From Micromussa lordhowensis (Eukaryota; Cnidaria; Anthozoa; Scleractinia; Lobophylliidae): DNA of 64,000 bases. This document shows, piece by piece, positions 1-14,500 of this stretch. The translations under genes and the position numbers were made by a program. The stretch covers positions 17,487,201 through 17,551,200 of the forward strand of contig OZ026598.1 in NCBI GenBank assembly GCA_964020085.1, written 5' to 3'. Below the pieces are notes generated by a model that ran no database searches, was not told the DNA's origin, and worked only from the letters and a program-made list of their open reading frames with translations. The number at the start of each line of letters is the position of its first letter. Within the stretch, counting starts at the first letter, position 1.

Positions 1-3000
1 AAAAGACCGATCGGACCGTGGGAACCGATCAAGTTATTCTATACACCTGTCTCACCGGCATCATGCCAAACAAAGGTCAACAAAACGCTCGAAGCATTGA
101 CACGTGTCCCGGTTACACCCACACGTGTGTGATGAAATGATCAAGCGTTCGAAAACACGATTGCGAACGCGCCAACAATGGTCGCGTGCTCGTTCATTTG
201 TTTGAGAAGTAAACGCACCGTGGGAAAGACAGAATTTCGGCCAAAATCGCGGCTAGGATCCATATGTGAGAGAATAAACAAAAACTGCCGCGGGCCACTT
301 GATACACGCACAACACAAAACCTCGCTAGCTACGAGCACACTTCATTAATTTTCTTTCAAAGGTTTGGCGTAACTACAATGAAGTGTATTCTCGCGACGG
401 CTCTTTTCAAATTACGTTACATTTCAGCAGTCACCTTTTTATCATTAACCCTTCCTTGATAATTCGATTTTCCGGGAATAAGGACACGAATGAGAGGAAA
501 TTTCATGAACGCTAATTTTGAAGTGAAATTAGATTAAGGCGCAAAGTTTATTTGGCTCAATGTCGTTTGGCAGAGCAACTCAAGCCACGCGCTGAGCTAC
601 CAATATTTGAACTGATGTTATTTGCCATTATTTGATTACCACGAGCCTGCAATCAAACAAGTGATCTCACGAGCTATTTTGCCAACGTTGTGGTGACTCG
701 GTAAAGCTTGTTTCGTATTTTTTCGTTGCTCTCAAATTTTAAAACAGTCCCAATATAAAAGTACGTTAATTTTTTCCCACGGTTTGCACATTGAGAGTAG
801 ATAACGCCTAGTTTTCACTTTTGTTCCACACATGCTGGTTGAATGGAAATTCCATTTAATTTTGAGAGACGCTATTCAATGAAAACGCCACCTGAAATTA
901 AATTATATTGCGGTGACGCGGCCGCGAAAAAGCCAAATGCTCGCAGGCTTTTGCGGGTATATTGATTGGCGAAGGCGCGAAAACGGGATTGGATCAAGAA
1001 AAACAGGAACAACAGATGGTTGGAGAACAATCGCGCACCTGCCACGCGAATAAAAGGTACACAATCTTGCACGTGGCGTTAATTGTTATTGTGAAAAGCT
1101 AATTAACCTGTTCGAGCTCAAAATCAAACATTCGAGGGGTTTAATTATGCCCATTTCAATTATGCCTGCAACTGAAAAGGGAAAGAAATTTCATCGATTA
1201 AAGAAACACGCGGCAACTTTTGAGTGACTTGAGTTGCTCAATTGAACGTTATACAAAATGCTAGATGTGACTTTTTCTTTTCCTTTTGTCGAACGGTTTC
1301 GCCATTGTGAAATATGATACCGTTTGTTTCGGTTTTGTTTAACTTTGTGTGGAATTTGTTTTACTAAAACATCACGAAGCCCAATTTATTCTTTTGTGCG
1401 CAAGACAAGAACTTGTCTGACCCTTAAGCAGTACGCGAAGATCGCAGTTTACGTATTGTTTACAGCTGGTGGCGCTTGGACGATTTCACTAAAATCCTGC
1501 GGCATTAGGTGCGATGGAAGGAAAAAACAGGTGAGAATTGTTCATTAGAAGAGCAACAACAAACTGAGTTTTCTTTTCAAAAAAGTTGACACGTCCATAT
1601 AAAGAAGCACGCGCCGAACATAGCATCAAGCAAACCTACAATGGTAGCTCATTCACAATGGCATCAAGATAGCAGAAACATTGCAGTAGCACAGCACAAG
1701 CCACGCTTGTTTTACATTCATATTCTACTCAGCTATTGAGCTCCTTGTGATATCAGCTTCAGCGTTAAGTCAGAGAGAAGTGTCAAGTCATTTTGGTGTA
1801 GGTGTCATGAACATTGTCAGTTAAAGAAACTTTATACTAGTTATTCACTATGTAGCGCACGCCGTGCCGATATCTTATCAACGCCCAAGCTTTCAGAGCA
1901 CGTTTGTGGTGAAATTGACCCAGGAAAGGAAGCAGTCGCATTTAGATAAAAAAAATGCCGCTGAAATAGCTATTTAGTTTTCAATGTTTTTGAGCAAAGT
2001 CTACTAGTAATTTGTCTATAGTTGATGGTAGATGATAGCATACTGCTTTAACGTGTTTAAAATAAGGCGCACTAACAAAAACAACGACAACAACAAAATA
2101 CTACTCTAAAACATGATTGACAAGCCCAGTTCCTTTCAACATAGACATCCAACTTCTCATTAAGCTATCGATAGACTTTCAAACAAACTGATGATGAGAA
2201 GAACGAAACTAAACGACTCTTAAATTTAGCATTTTGCTGCTGTACCATCAAACTCTTAGAACTAAAATTAGAAAAAGAAGATAATTTCAATTTTGAGGAT
2301 GAAAATTCGTAGGATTTTTCCATCATTTATGCATACCATTAAAACAGCTGATCAGTTCATTTGCCTAATAACCAGTGAATATTTTATCTCGCGACACATT
2401 AGTTGTTCATCATGTTTTGATAATCTACACGAATATCGGTCAAAACTTCATCACCGGCAAGAAAAATAGCTATTCTACTATTTCCATTTGAATGATTCTT
2501 TAGATCTAATGATCTAACTACAGACTCCAAAAATACTTTCAAAGTCTTGCATCAACAATTATTTACCGACTAAAGAGACGTTAATGGCCATTTAACGCCA
2601 TTGTATTGGTCCGTCACGCTCAGAGCTAACAAGCACCCTTAAAAATACTGCAACATGCTTGTGACATGTGTAAACCTTTTAAAATAGCTTATATTCGGCG
2701 AATAGCTTCAGGCTTAATATCTTTCATTATGCATAATAGTACATCGCCTTGCCACTTTTTGATGTTAGACAGGCAAAAATACACTTCACTTTGAAATAAA
2801 CTTCAGGCGCCTAAACGGTTAGTTGCATCTCGCACTCTATCGGAGTAATCGAGAGTTGTTCAGTTGTTCTTCAATTCATCTGCCGCGCAAGAACTCATAC
2901 ATGTATGACAAAATCTGACCTTGCGAGCTTACGTTTCGAAGCGTAAATATGCGTATAGAGACTGAAAAAGAGGAGAAGAAAATCTTAACGTCCTTTTCCG

Positions 3001-3100
3001 ACACCAAGTGTCGCTTTCGAATCAGATTAAGCAGTTCTAACTTTCAAGTCTGTCGACGAAACCTTAGTGTGTAACCATTCAAATGAATGCCTGCTTCGCG
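1..3100. other. No supported gene
   Basis: I see no convincing coding gene. The first 500 bases are GC-richer and CpG-bearing, but all frames are short. A stretch at about 1466-1530 sits between a pyrimidine-rich AG and a strong CAG|GTGAGA donor and is open in one frame. It also contains a short ATG-initiated reading frame starting near 1513, so it could be a 5' exon of something, but I found no partner exon in the right phase. Confidence 0.4.
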
Positions 3101-3400
3101 CCGTGGCCTTATGGTTAGTGCGCTCGACTCCGGAGTGAGCGGTCCGGGTTCGAGCCCTGGCCGGGGACATTGTGTGTTGTTCTTGGGCAAGAAACTTAAC
3201 TCTCACAGTGCCTCTCTTCACCCAGGTGCATAAATAGGTACCGGCGAATAGTTTGGGAAACCTAACAAATTGCGGTGAAGTGACCTGCGATGGACTAGCA
3301 TCCCGTCCAGGAAGATTAGAAATACTCCTAGCCGCTTTATGCTGATAAGCTCCGGCAGCTATGAGCCAGTCATGGCTCCAAGGCTGTACTCTATGGAGCA
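3101..3400 (+). repeat. tRNA-derived SINE, copy 1
   Basis: The head resembles a tRNA gene: an A-box-like segment (TGGCCTTATGGTTAGTG) is followed about 35 bases later by a B box (GGTTCGAGCCC near 3148). The body continues with CTTGGGCAAGAAACTTAACT, CACCCAGGTGCATAAATAGG and a tail with GATGGACTAGCATCCCGTCC. The same body recurs at 33651 (+), 37733 (-) and 55216 (-), which shows it is dispersed. It would be mobilised by LINE machinery; the copy has diverged and its ends are approximate. Confidence 0.8.
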
Positions 3401-6400
3401 GAACTTACATGTGATTCTGTTATCTTGAGGCATAAATTCTTCCATTCGAACGCATCGTACCGTTCAAAATCGAAATAATGTTTTTTTCTTTTTCATATCT
3501 TGGAGCTAACCCAAAAGAATCATTATTCTAGGAGGCGGAGAAGATAAAGTGTTTACTTTTCCGCCAAGGCAGTACATTGTTCATTCAACATAAGATCCTA
3601 GAAAACCAACAGGAAGCTGCCAAACCCAATCAAAACTAAAGCATGCCGATTGACAACGTTGCGAGACACTGTCAGGTAGCGTTGTCAATTCTCAGTAAGG
3701 TCTTTTCCTAAAATATTCGGTCAAAATAAAGGGACTAAAACTCCCTTTGTCCTCAAACAACCCGCAAACAGCCTGTTGTTTTGAAAATCCAGTTGATTTT
3801 GCTTTCAAAGCTACCTGTTATTAGCTTATTTTTAATGTCGTGCTTCGTATTACAGCCTTTGACTCCAGATGAAGTGAATAAATGGTTTCTGTGTCACTCG
3901 CTCTTTGTTGCTTATTGACACCCGTAGAATACTCCATTCATACAAACAGGTGAATCGAAACAACACACTCCCTGGTGAGCAAAAGTTCTGAAACTTCAAT
4001 TTCGCGCTCAACTACTTGAAAATAAAAGTAGAAAGGTTTTTTTGTCGGAGAGTATTTTTTCCTCGAAAAAGTCTCCAATGTGTCGCGTTAATTACGAGCT
4101 AGTATATTTAAATACTTTCAAGTTTTTGAAGACGTAACGTATTTCAAGTGTATTTCTATTTTAGCGGCGTTTTTTATTTTAGTTCTGCTTGCATCAATGG
4201 CATTTTTTCCACCCGTCAATCCATCCAGTTTTATAAACGACAGCATCATTGAAGTTAGTGGGTATGTCTGACTTTTTGTTTCTAAATTTCTGCCAAGTCT
4301 GACATGATCTATTTGCTTTTAAACAGTGTCACACCGCCAAGTACGCTTAATTCAAGTGATATTTCAAGTTCGTGTGTGAATTGGCGCATGACCAAAACAC
4401 ACTTATTATTATCAACGGCTTTTTGGGAGTCTTTTGTCAGCGCACGTTTTGAAGACACCGCATTTAAATAAGAAAAGTGCCTTGAACTCTTTATTTACTG
4501 GAGCGCGACTTTGAAAACCTCAAAGCGTCGTAGCTAAAGACTCTCCTTTTGTTCTGTGACAGTTTGAGAAAAATCACCGCCTTAATGCCTAAAGAAGCGT
4601 CTGCATATCGTTAAGCCGTGCACTCCATTGTCTGCGCGGTGGCAACGAAATCGAAGCGAAGCAGGCCAGTTGGTAAAATTTTACTCTCGCTTCTCTAAGA
4701 CGACAGGCGGTAAACTGAAGGGTTTTTTTGGAAGATCTGGCAAGGGAACGATAGAAGAAAGGTCATTGTGCAGAGAGAACAAATTTTAGGACAAATTTAC
4801 AGCTTCTAAAGACCCCGAAAGTTGAAATATTGGTCGCTTGAAACTGTCGGTATAAGGTATAGTACAATTTTACTGTTAAATTTAACGGGCACACTTGTGC
4901 TATTGATCTTGTTATCCAGCGTCCTTGGCAGCCAAGTTCGATGTTTAGTTCCAATAGGTTTCGACGGAGAAATTTATTTAGCTGTGTAAATCACTTGTAA
5001 CACTCTTTTTTGTCTTTGAATAGTGTGTAAAGTCTCACGCTGATAGCAATAAATCGAATCGCAGATTATGGATTTTAGCCATGTAGGACTCGCGCAAAGC
5101 ACGACATCAAAAATCGTATACCATATAAAATGACGATGTTTTATTTTTGCGTGGGAAGGCCACAATGTTTGCTTAAAGATCTTCCGTGTACTTAATTATT
5201 GAACTCCATTCTTACACTTTTACTTTGATCTTTTTTTGCATTTGGACACGAAAATTACCAACGCTGTTTTCGGAAGCTTCCTGCAACGAAACCAACACCT
5301 TAATAAACTTCGATTTTGGTGAATTTGGAAAGAGACTTGAAACACCGAAAGCAATTTTCAAACCGACTGAAGCAACAATATTTACAAGTAAAATCTAAAT
5401 ATTTTTAGGTTCACCGGATTTCGCGAGCAGCGAGGCATGAAGACGAAGGAAACACAATAGAAGTTTTAAACAACTGAATTTACGGTGTGGGCAAACGGTC
5501 TTAAACAGTAGTTGTAATAATTTCAGCAGTGTGTATGTCATATCGAGCTCACATCAGCTATGTAGTTAAACATTTGATTTTGAATCGCGGTTCTGTGTTC
5601 GTAACAACAGATCAAGAGACTAGGAAAACAAATCTCGAAGCCATATTTGCCATTTTAATCGGTGAAGGTGTTACATTCGAAAGGGCCTCTTGTCGTATAT
5701 TCCTTCGAAACGAACTTGTCTTTAGCCTCAAAATCCCGTGAATTTTGTGATTTTATACCACAAAATGCTTAAGCTTCCTTATATAAAGGTCTGTAAAGAA
5801 CTTTTTTATTTGATTCGGGGATTATAAAGCCACAAGATGTAGTGTAAACATAAATGTAGATTGAATAGATTTGAAAGGAGGCTTGTGAGTGTAGATATCG
5901 GTGGAAGGAATCGAGAGCGAAAGCAATATTCGCGGAGATTTCAAATATTGCTCTAATTTTAAAATTGCGTGTTGTTTAAGTACTCTTTATAAAGGAAAAA
6001 GCCAGTGAAATGAGTCCGAAATAGATCACAATGTCAATTTCATGCCGAATGGTCGATTTCTCAGAGAAATGACACAGTGATTGATTAGTGGTTTTCTCAA
6101 AGGTAAAAGTTAAATCTAGCTAGAGTCAATATAAAACGAGATTTTTTCACATTCACAAAATAGTGTTGAAAGCCTTATTCTGAGGTGATTGAAATTTGTA
6201 AAATATCGGACGTTGCTGTAATTTGCATACTATTGATTCTCAACTTATTTCCTCTGTTTCTATGCTTTATGGCCCATATTTCCTGTTTGCAAGCGGTAAA
6301 AATTAGATTTGAGGTCTGGCGCCGGAAACCCGTTTGTACGACATTTCTCCTAGACTCCACGGCGTAGCAATGTCCGTTCTTGGCGTGCGAAGAAAATTCG

Positions 6401-9400
6401 ATTTCCTTTGGCTCATTCATTTATTGGCTGGCAGCTATTTCATTTTACAAGGACTGCATAAGTGTGGCTCTCAGATGTTAAATTTTCAATTCTCAGCTCT
6501 CGTTAGTACACAGATTATCTCTAGAAATTTCCGGGAAGACCTCACTGAGTTTTCACTGCATCCTTTTGAATAGAAAACATAACAAAACACTGAGGTCAAC
6601 ATTTGTAAGCATTTTACAAAGGCTAAAAAAATCTGCAGCTGAGAATTTTCTCGGAGTGAATATTTATAATCACGCAAGAAAAGTTTGAAAATGTGAAGCA
6701 GGTAAGCTGGTGCTGGTATAAAGAGAACATCATTCTTAACTTGGTGCAAATTCGAAATTTTGATGGCACACACAAGTAAAATATTGAAAAAATCTCTTTG
6801 TTAATTTTTTTTTGCTATAGTGCATTCGAGAATCTCATTGCAAACGCGAGAGACTATTCGAAGTCAAAGGTATTCCATCAGCTGCTTTCAAACTTAGACC
6901 GTCATTTGCATTGTTGTCTATATTGCTATTATATTATTGCTAATATTCATTTGTACTCACTTGTGTTAAGACTTGAAATCGATACATCAAGTTTGGTGCC
7001 TTTTGTCTGACTTCACATTGGTCGCTTTTTGAAACCGCTCAATACTATAAAATATACAAGTATGTAAAGCAAAACACCGTGACGAAGAGTACTACAACTT
7101 AATTAATTCCTACCAGTGATGAACTTAACCCAGCGCGCTATCAACAAGTGATATTTGAATGAAGAAGTTTCCTTTCAAAATGTCGCCATCTTGTCTCTCG
7201 CGCGTTGCGAATGAATATCAGTGCATTTATCAGCTACGATTGTTTTCAGCCGGATTTCTTTTTTACGAACACAACTCATGACCATATTAATCATACTTCT
7301 CATCCGCGGCTTCTTTTATGAGACAAAAATTACAATTTACTTGGCCCAAAACAAGGTTTTCTGATAACAATTAGTCTTCCCGCCAAAATACTTAAGTTAC
7401 AACGTACTTTAAGTGGTTTTTGTAGTGAGAAACATTTCAGTGGCCGCTGCGCGTCTTCCAAGAAGAAACGAGAAACCAGGAAGCGACGAGTTTTGTGACG
7501 GTAGATATATGTTGTAAAAGATGAAACTTTTAAAATCGAAAGATTGCAACGAAGGTCTTTACTGAAACAGTGCTACAATGTTTACGAAATCGCCCATTGA
7601 AATAAATTCTACTATTTGAATATTACGCTGTTTTGAAATAAGACTGGCTTTCAACAGAAACGAGGTTAGAGTGATTTCACTTCACAATTCATAGCTGTTT
7701 CCGTTGCTTTCTTTTTCATGGCCAACATTCTTATGAACGACCTGTGTCTTCACTGAGGGTCTATTAAGTGATTACAAAACAGCAAGGAAACGATTATTTC
7801 GCAGGGTGGTGAAAATCTAAAGAGGAAGATAATTAATAAAAAAGAAACAAGGACATTTAAATTTATGTGCTGGACTGAAATAAACCCTGTTGAATTCGCT
7901 GGCTAATGTATGTATGACGTGGCATTCCGACCGCGGTAGTCTTGTCAATAGCACCATGTTATCTGATGTTATATACTGAGGATAGTCCAATCACTCTATG
8001 TAAAAGATACAAAAAATGTTCTGAATTTTGATTATTTAAGAACCAATCACAGGAAAGCTCTAATAACACTGACCAATCAGCAGTGAATGACAAAAAGCTT
8101 AACGCCAATGTCACATGTGAGTTTCAAATACCTTTATAAGTACACGTCGTTTTCCATATTAGAAAGATCCGTCTGACATTTCTGTCAGTTGTCTTTTTTT
8201 CTTTTACTTCTTTGAGTTGGCTTATAATTTTTTACACGAATGTTAGCTTTCAATAAGCTATTCATTTTGCTTTCAGCTGCCTTTTTCTCTTTTCAGACTA
8301 TTTTCACTTTGCCTTTGCCTGCTTTTGTCTGTTCCTAGCGGAGATGAGTTTTCACGTTTTTGTCTTTAAGGCACCTTTGATTTTCCTTTCCCGCTATTTA
8401 TAAGCTTGGTTCCAAAAAGCCACCAACGAACATCTTGCATGGGAACTTTTGATATCTGATATCCTGCCTTTTCCTGCCTTTTCTTCAGTCTTCAAATGTG
8501 ATAACCGCGATGAAGCATATTTCCTTTTACAACCCACACAAATAATGTTATTGTACTCTCCCAGGCAGAATCACTTATTTCCTGTCTTGTGCCGTGAATT
8601 ATGTCTCGGTTTCTAATGCTTGTTTTGTTTTGTTCAATTTCGGAAATGGTGTCACTGAGAGACCCAATCAATTCAAACGAAAGTTCCGAACTCCGTTATC
8701 ACCCAGATCATACAGATGGGTTCCTCTATAACTTGTTTACACAACTCACTTTCTTTAAAAAATAATAATAATAATACTTTTAAATTTAGCATTCTGTTTT
8801 CTTCAAAGCGTTTTTATCGATACGTATAAAGTATTCGTCTATTCTCCTGGTTAGTCGAAGCCGCAACATGTGAAAATAGTTTGAGACAGATTGACGGTCA
8901 GCGCCATTTTGACGTTGAGAAAACTTTGAACAATGGAGGCGCTACTTTTCAAACTACTCATAACTGAATGAGGAAACTGGTTCGGAGTATAAACAAATCT
9001 ATTGCTTCGCTAACTGCAAAAAGAAACACAGACTGTCGAATTTGTGAAGGGTTGGAAAGTACAGCACGCGAAGCTAACTCACTATTCTGTCACGGATATG
9101 GGGAAACAATCTGTTAACGTTTTTTTGAATTGGTCAACCAAAAAGATGGGGAAAAAACGCTTGTACTGAACTCTGTAAACTCGCCATGGGAAGGTAACCG
9201 CCATTTTGTTTTCTCCCATATACGAAAGCTAGATCACTATGGAGTATAATCGAACTTCAAAAGTGGCCAAAAATATTTTCTTTGTAATAACGTTCTTTCC
9301 GATGAGAATGTTTTGTTTCCGGGATAGGCGGAACCGCACCACTGTTTCTTGCACAATAACAAACTAAAGCCAGCCGCATCTCGAACCCCTTGTCTATAAA

Positions 9401-11429
9401 TATTGATAGCGATTAGCCGCCGAGAGCGAGTTATCAATCTGAAAATTTTTTATATTTTTTATCTCACTCAAACTTGCTGGAAAGTGGCTGGCTATTTGTA
9501 TGTAGTGTGTTACAAGAAGTTTAGTCACACTTTACAGGTAGAGATAAACTTGAAAACTGAGATTGTTATAATTTCTGAGAACGCGGGAAGGCAGGCTATC
9601 TCAGTTCCAGCTTTTACTAGAACAGAAGAAGGGCAAAATTAACACGACACACCCAATCTTGCTTTGTTTTATATAAAATTCTTCTTCCGCAAAACCGGAT
9701 CTAGAAGGAAACTTAGTCCGGAAACTTAGTGGCACAACTATGCTAAAATGCTGAACCACACTATCTGGGAGTTACATACCTGTTTAGAATTATGGATTAA
9801 AACTTTGAAGCTATTGTTTAAATTTCCGGCGGGCATATTTATAAACATGTACCAAAAATAACCACCATATTCCTTGCAGGAATCTTTCATAGCTTATTTT
9901 AAGTAATCCAAGTAGGACTGCGGTGAATTGCGCAGAAAATAGTTTATTAAATTGTTCAGTTCCACTACCCGATGTAAGGTGGGTGCAGACATGTTTCTTC
10001 GCTCACGCGCGTGTGTTTGAACAACCGCAGGAAATCCATTGTGTACTAATTAAATAGCTACAGTTTCAAGTACTGAGCCATGTGAATTGCAAGCGTTCAA
10101 TAGGTTTTCCACATTTACTTTAACTTACAATAGCTTTTTCCGGTTTGGTAAAATACTTTAGGAGTCAAGACAACTCAGACCCTGGCCGAATCAAGTCTGC
10201 GTTTTTTTTTATCCTTTAGACCTGAGATATTTCCATAGTAACGTTCATGTAATTCACAAGAACGCGAACAAAATTGTGTTATTAGATATCGTTTTGGACA
10301 GAAGACTGGATTTGGATGAAATCTTGAAATCGTGACAATGTGCTGATGAAAAAGCTACTTATGTACACTCAGTACTTTTGTACATTTTATATTTACAGAC
10401 CTGCTTTTTTGATATTCGATTGAGATCAGAAAACCGTACAATGCGCACTAGTAAAAGCTGGTGACGGCTTAATGACGCTTTTGTTCTTCTTACATAGATT
10501 ATTGTTATTTTTAATCAGTTGATATAAAGAGGCTGAGAAAAAAAAAAACGCACAGATTACTTTTTAAGATTTCTGTAGCAAGTTTTGTTAGGTCTTTAAT
10601 ACACTGTAAGTTAGTTACAAGTTCTTTTCTTAATCTGGATCCCTGTCGATTGTTTTGGAAAACGGGCTTGCGAGATAATTAAATCGCTCTTGGAATATCT
10701 TGGGGTAAATTAAATGCGGAGATCGCAGATAAGAAGAAAAAAACAATTCGATTTACTCAAGGGTGTTGAGCTACAATCAAAGCCGATCTGTATGGAAACT
10801 GCCAAATGCGATTTCTTTCCTTGTACAATTGAAACAGCCCGGAACGTAATTAATTTTGCACTTTCAAAATGTAAACTTTGCCCAACCTTTCGGCCATGTT
10901 GGCGCGTAATGTTTGTATTTCCCCGCGAAAGACAATCGTGTCCTCATACATCAACAACAATGTATTGTTGACAATCTGTAAACATTCGCAGCCTGTAAAG
11001 TGGCACCAGCGCCTCTTTCAATCAAATCCCGGCTGTTTTTGCATAACTAATGCGACGCGCTTATTAAGTAGCGTAGACGCGTCGAAATCCTGAGCGAAAT
11101 CTTTGTTTTGTTGATCATCGAACGTGGAACTCACGAGAAAGGTACGCGACGCGAGACGCCTGGGTGAATTTCAATTGAAGCAGAGCCAAACTAGTTTCCG
11201 TTGCAGTAGATTATTAAATTCCTTGTTAAGAAGTATCGCAGCTAAGGTAACAGCGCTTGTAATCACTTCATTTGACCTACATCTGCATCAGGGGCAAGGC
11301 TACAGAACATCTGCTGGTTTAGCAGAGTCAAGTTTCATGAGCTTTGATTACACTGTGGACTATGGTTAGACGTTGAGTTTTTTTATCGTTCCTAAACCAC
11401 GAATCCGAACACTGTGGTTTTTTTTACAG
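3401..11429. other. Mostly empty AT-rich stretch with one isolated exon-like block
   Basis: No gene can be assembled. A 60-base GC-rich block at 7441-7500 is bounded exactly by TTTCAG and GTAGAT in otherwise AT-rich DNA and is open in two frames. It may be an exon but I cannot name it. A TATA-like CTTTATAAGTAC lies near 8136, and CpG-richer DNA at about 10880-11160 ends at a donor-like AAAG|GTACGC. Other small reading frames look like chance. Confidence 0.35.
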
Positions 11430-11538
11430 GAAACCTTGAATGAGTTTGACAGTGTGTTGGACCGTGGGCCTGTTATTCCGGCAGAACAAAGCGGCGAAAG
11501 TTGGACTGTGAAGTCAGGAGCTGTCATTTCGGACATCG
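11430..11538 (+). CDS. Exon-like block of an unidentified gene
   Basis: The 109-base block follows a long T-run ending in TTTTTACAG and stops at ATCG|GTGAGT, so both splice sites are strong. It is open in one frame and encodes about 36 residues beginning ETLNEFDSVLDRG and ending VKSGAVISDI. The exon begins in phase 0 and ends after the first base of a codon. I do not recognise the protein. A downstream block at 19904-19971 has the matching phase, a stop codon and a poly(A) signal about 200 bases later, so the two could be consecutive exons of a small uncharacterised gene. No initiation exon was found. It could also be a noncoding transcript exon or an old repeat fragment. Confidence 0.35.
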
Positions 11539-14500
11539 GTGAGTTTTTAGGTGTTTTTCGATGTTGTGCAAGGTAACTTAACCGCAGTAAAGAAACCGTT
11601 GCTTTTTTCGAAGCGCAAAATTTAAATACAAAGTATACATTCTTGCGGTTGGGAACTTCATAACACACCATTCTTTTTGTAGTGTTTTTCATTCACAAAG
11701 CACAGCACGGATAATTTGGTGCATTGATTACTCTATACATCAAAGTTTTGTGCCAGTCTTTAATTGAATAATTCGTACTCTTTGCTTGAATAAAGATCCT
11801 GCGCACTTTGCACTGAACAACGTTGAACTGCCTCCAAGAACGTTTGTCTCTAAATTGGGCGAATCTTGCGAACAATTGTAACCCATTCATGTCATGGGCA
11901 CTCATGAATATAGAATAACGTTTATTGAAATTCTAACGTGTACGATTAATTTGTAAAATAAATAGATAAAGTCGAAACGAAGTTTGCAGAGGAAAGGGTT
12001 CGTAGCTGGGAGAGATAGACGTTTGCATTAAAGCAATCTGATAGTTTTCCAGGCTGCTTTTACTACGGAAATGGACTACAGATCTAACGTAAGGCAAGGA
12101 TTTCAGTTTTGGTTGTTCTTCAGCAAGAAGTTTGGCTGCAATTGAGTTTCCAGATGATGCCTTGCAGACACAATACATACAGTTCCGAACGTGCTAGGAG
12201 GCACTGTTTTAAGAATTTGCTAATCGACTGAATTTATTCTATCAGCGGAAGAATTGTGCCGCGTGTTCAAACACAGATTACTATACGGAATCGAGTATTG
12301 CTTTTTAAACGTAGCAGAAAGTTGGTTCATTAAATGGCTAACACGATGCTTACTTGAGCATATGCTCAGAGTGATGTGTTGAAAGATAGAGCCTGCAAAA
12401 CGCATAGCGCTTCCGTTAAGTTTTCAATCATTTCAACCAGAAAACAGCAAGCTATTCCAAAGATGCACCGAAAATTGAATACAGTAATAGTATTTCAAGT
12501 TAATGTAACGGTTGATATACATCGCTTCCATTCCCTTTACCTCCAAAGTTTTTATTCAAACTTAAACCTGCGCGTGCATCTTATAACTTATCTGCCCTGG
12601 CTAGGTCAAATTCTCGAATATTTGTTTTTTCAAACCCAGGAGTCCACAGAAACTTAAAACGTAGGGTCACTGACAGGAAATATAGACAAAGATGGAAGAA
12701 AGCTGGCGCGAAAGTTGTCATCAACGAAAAGTAATTACATTGTATTATAACTTCCCAAGAGGGGCAAAATGTTTATTTTGTCAAGTAGAGTGTGCTGTTT
12801 TTCACCGCCTATTGCATAAATTGCTCTACCAGCTCTCTGTTGTTTATTATTCTAAACCGCAGAGTTCGAGGGCTTTATTATTTTCCTTCACTTCCACGTC
12901 ATTTTTCGTTTAATCTTCTTTATTTGGAATCCATTTTATTATGACGTGTCTCGCGAAACGATGCTTTAAGGTTTCCCATTTCGCGCGACGAAGAATCAAT
13001 CGCAGCCCACGACAGTTTCCAGTACTAATAATTTTAGATAGTTGCCAGTTTATCGCATTGTTGGCTGCTCTAAACGAAATTAATTTCTAAACCTCTTTCT
13101 GTTAAACATCCGGTTGAGGTATATTTGATCAAATATCTCTCCTCAATAGCGTATTGAAGTCGGCCAAATCACTAGCGCATGGCTAGCCATGAATGAAAGG
13201 TCTATACACATGCTATCGGACCGACTGCCCAGTTATCGATAATGTAGTTTGCCGCTTTCTTTAGGGTTTCGACGTAGCTTTTTATAGAAAATGGACTTAT
13301 CGCTTTTCAATTCACTTATCTTAGATTTCTGATAAGAACATCTGCGCTATAAATAAATTGACTGGAAATGAATTATAGAGGTCGGACCGGTCGACTCTGA
13401 GATTAAGCGGTAAACTTTTTTTTATTTTATTTCACAAAAGACTATTGAGTTGTTGTTTTTTTCATCGTGCAATGTTTAAAATTTATTAAATTGGCCTCAA
13501 AATATTTTGTGCTGAGTTCATTTCCTGCGCGATTGACCAACTTCCTTCCATGGAGCGATTCTCGAGCGGGAAAACCGCAAAATCGCGACGTTTTTTTGTG
13601 TGTAGCAAAAACTGCACTAAGGAAGAAAATAAATACTTCTAATACTAAGTTTTTTTTTATGTTTTTTAATTCGTTTAGTTCAGTAGAACCTTGAGCCTAC
13701 GGCAGCCATTAAAAAAGTAAAAAAACAACAACAATTTTTGAGACACCGGAAAACATGGCCGTTAGCCAACTCTTGCGAGCCTGTGTTTTTACGTAGAAAG
13801 CAAATGAAAAGATTCGGTGAAATCGAAATTGCTTTGACCTCAGGAAGGACTTAGAAATTTAATTAACGGATAAGTTGAAAATTGATCGAGTAGAAATACG
13901 GAAACGATTAAACAAACGATGGAATATTGCGATCTTCATCTTTGAGAGGGATTAAACATGTAATATGAACAATACCAAGCCCCGACAATGTAGAATTTGG
14001 AATAAATTAAAGAAATGAAGCAATGGACCCACGGAAAATTCACTATCTTCACCCGTAGTAGCATGTTCCCGAAATGAAAAAACCTTCGTTGAGATTTTTG
14101 CATTTTAAAGAAAAAGCGTTAAAAAAATCCTTTGAAATCGCGCCAGTATTAACATACGATAGAATATATACTGAAGGAGATTAAGAAAGACAGAAGCTTT
14201 AAAAGTCATTAAAAAATTAACTACTTCATCTTCTCGAGAAAAAAAACAAAGGTCTTGACTTAAGTTTTAAAATCTGAAATTCTTTGGAAGAAAATCAAAG
14301 AAAAAGTGATGATCAAACTCTAATAACAGTTCGATGCCTGTAATGCTGGAAAAAAGAGCTTCTATGTTCATAAACCGCTTACTACAAAATTAAGGCTTTG
14401 AAAAAACAAAACCACATAGAAGATGGCTTAGTACTTTAAGGAAAGGCTATCCGGCAAACATGTTTGCCACATCGCGAAATACCTCGATGGAGGTCGCCAA

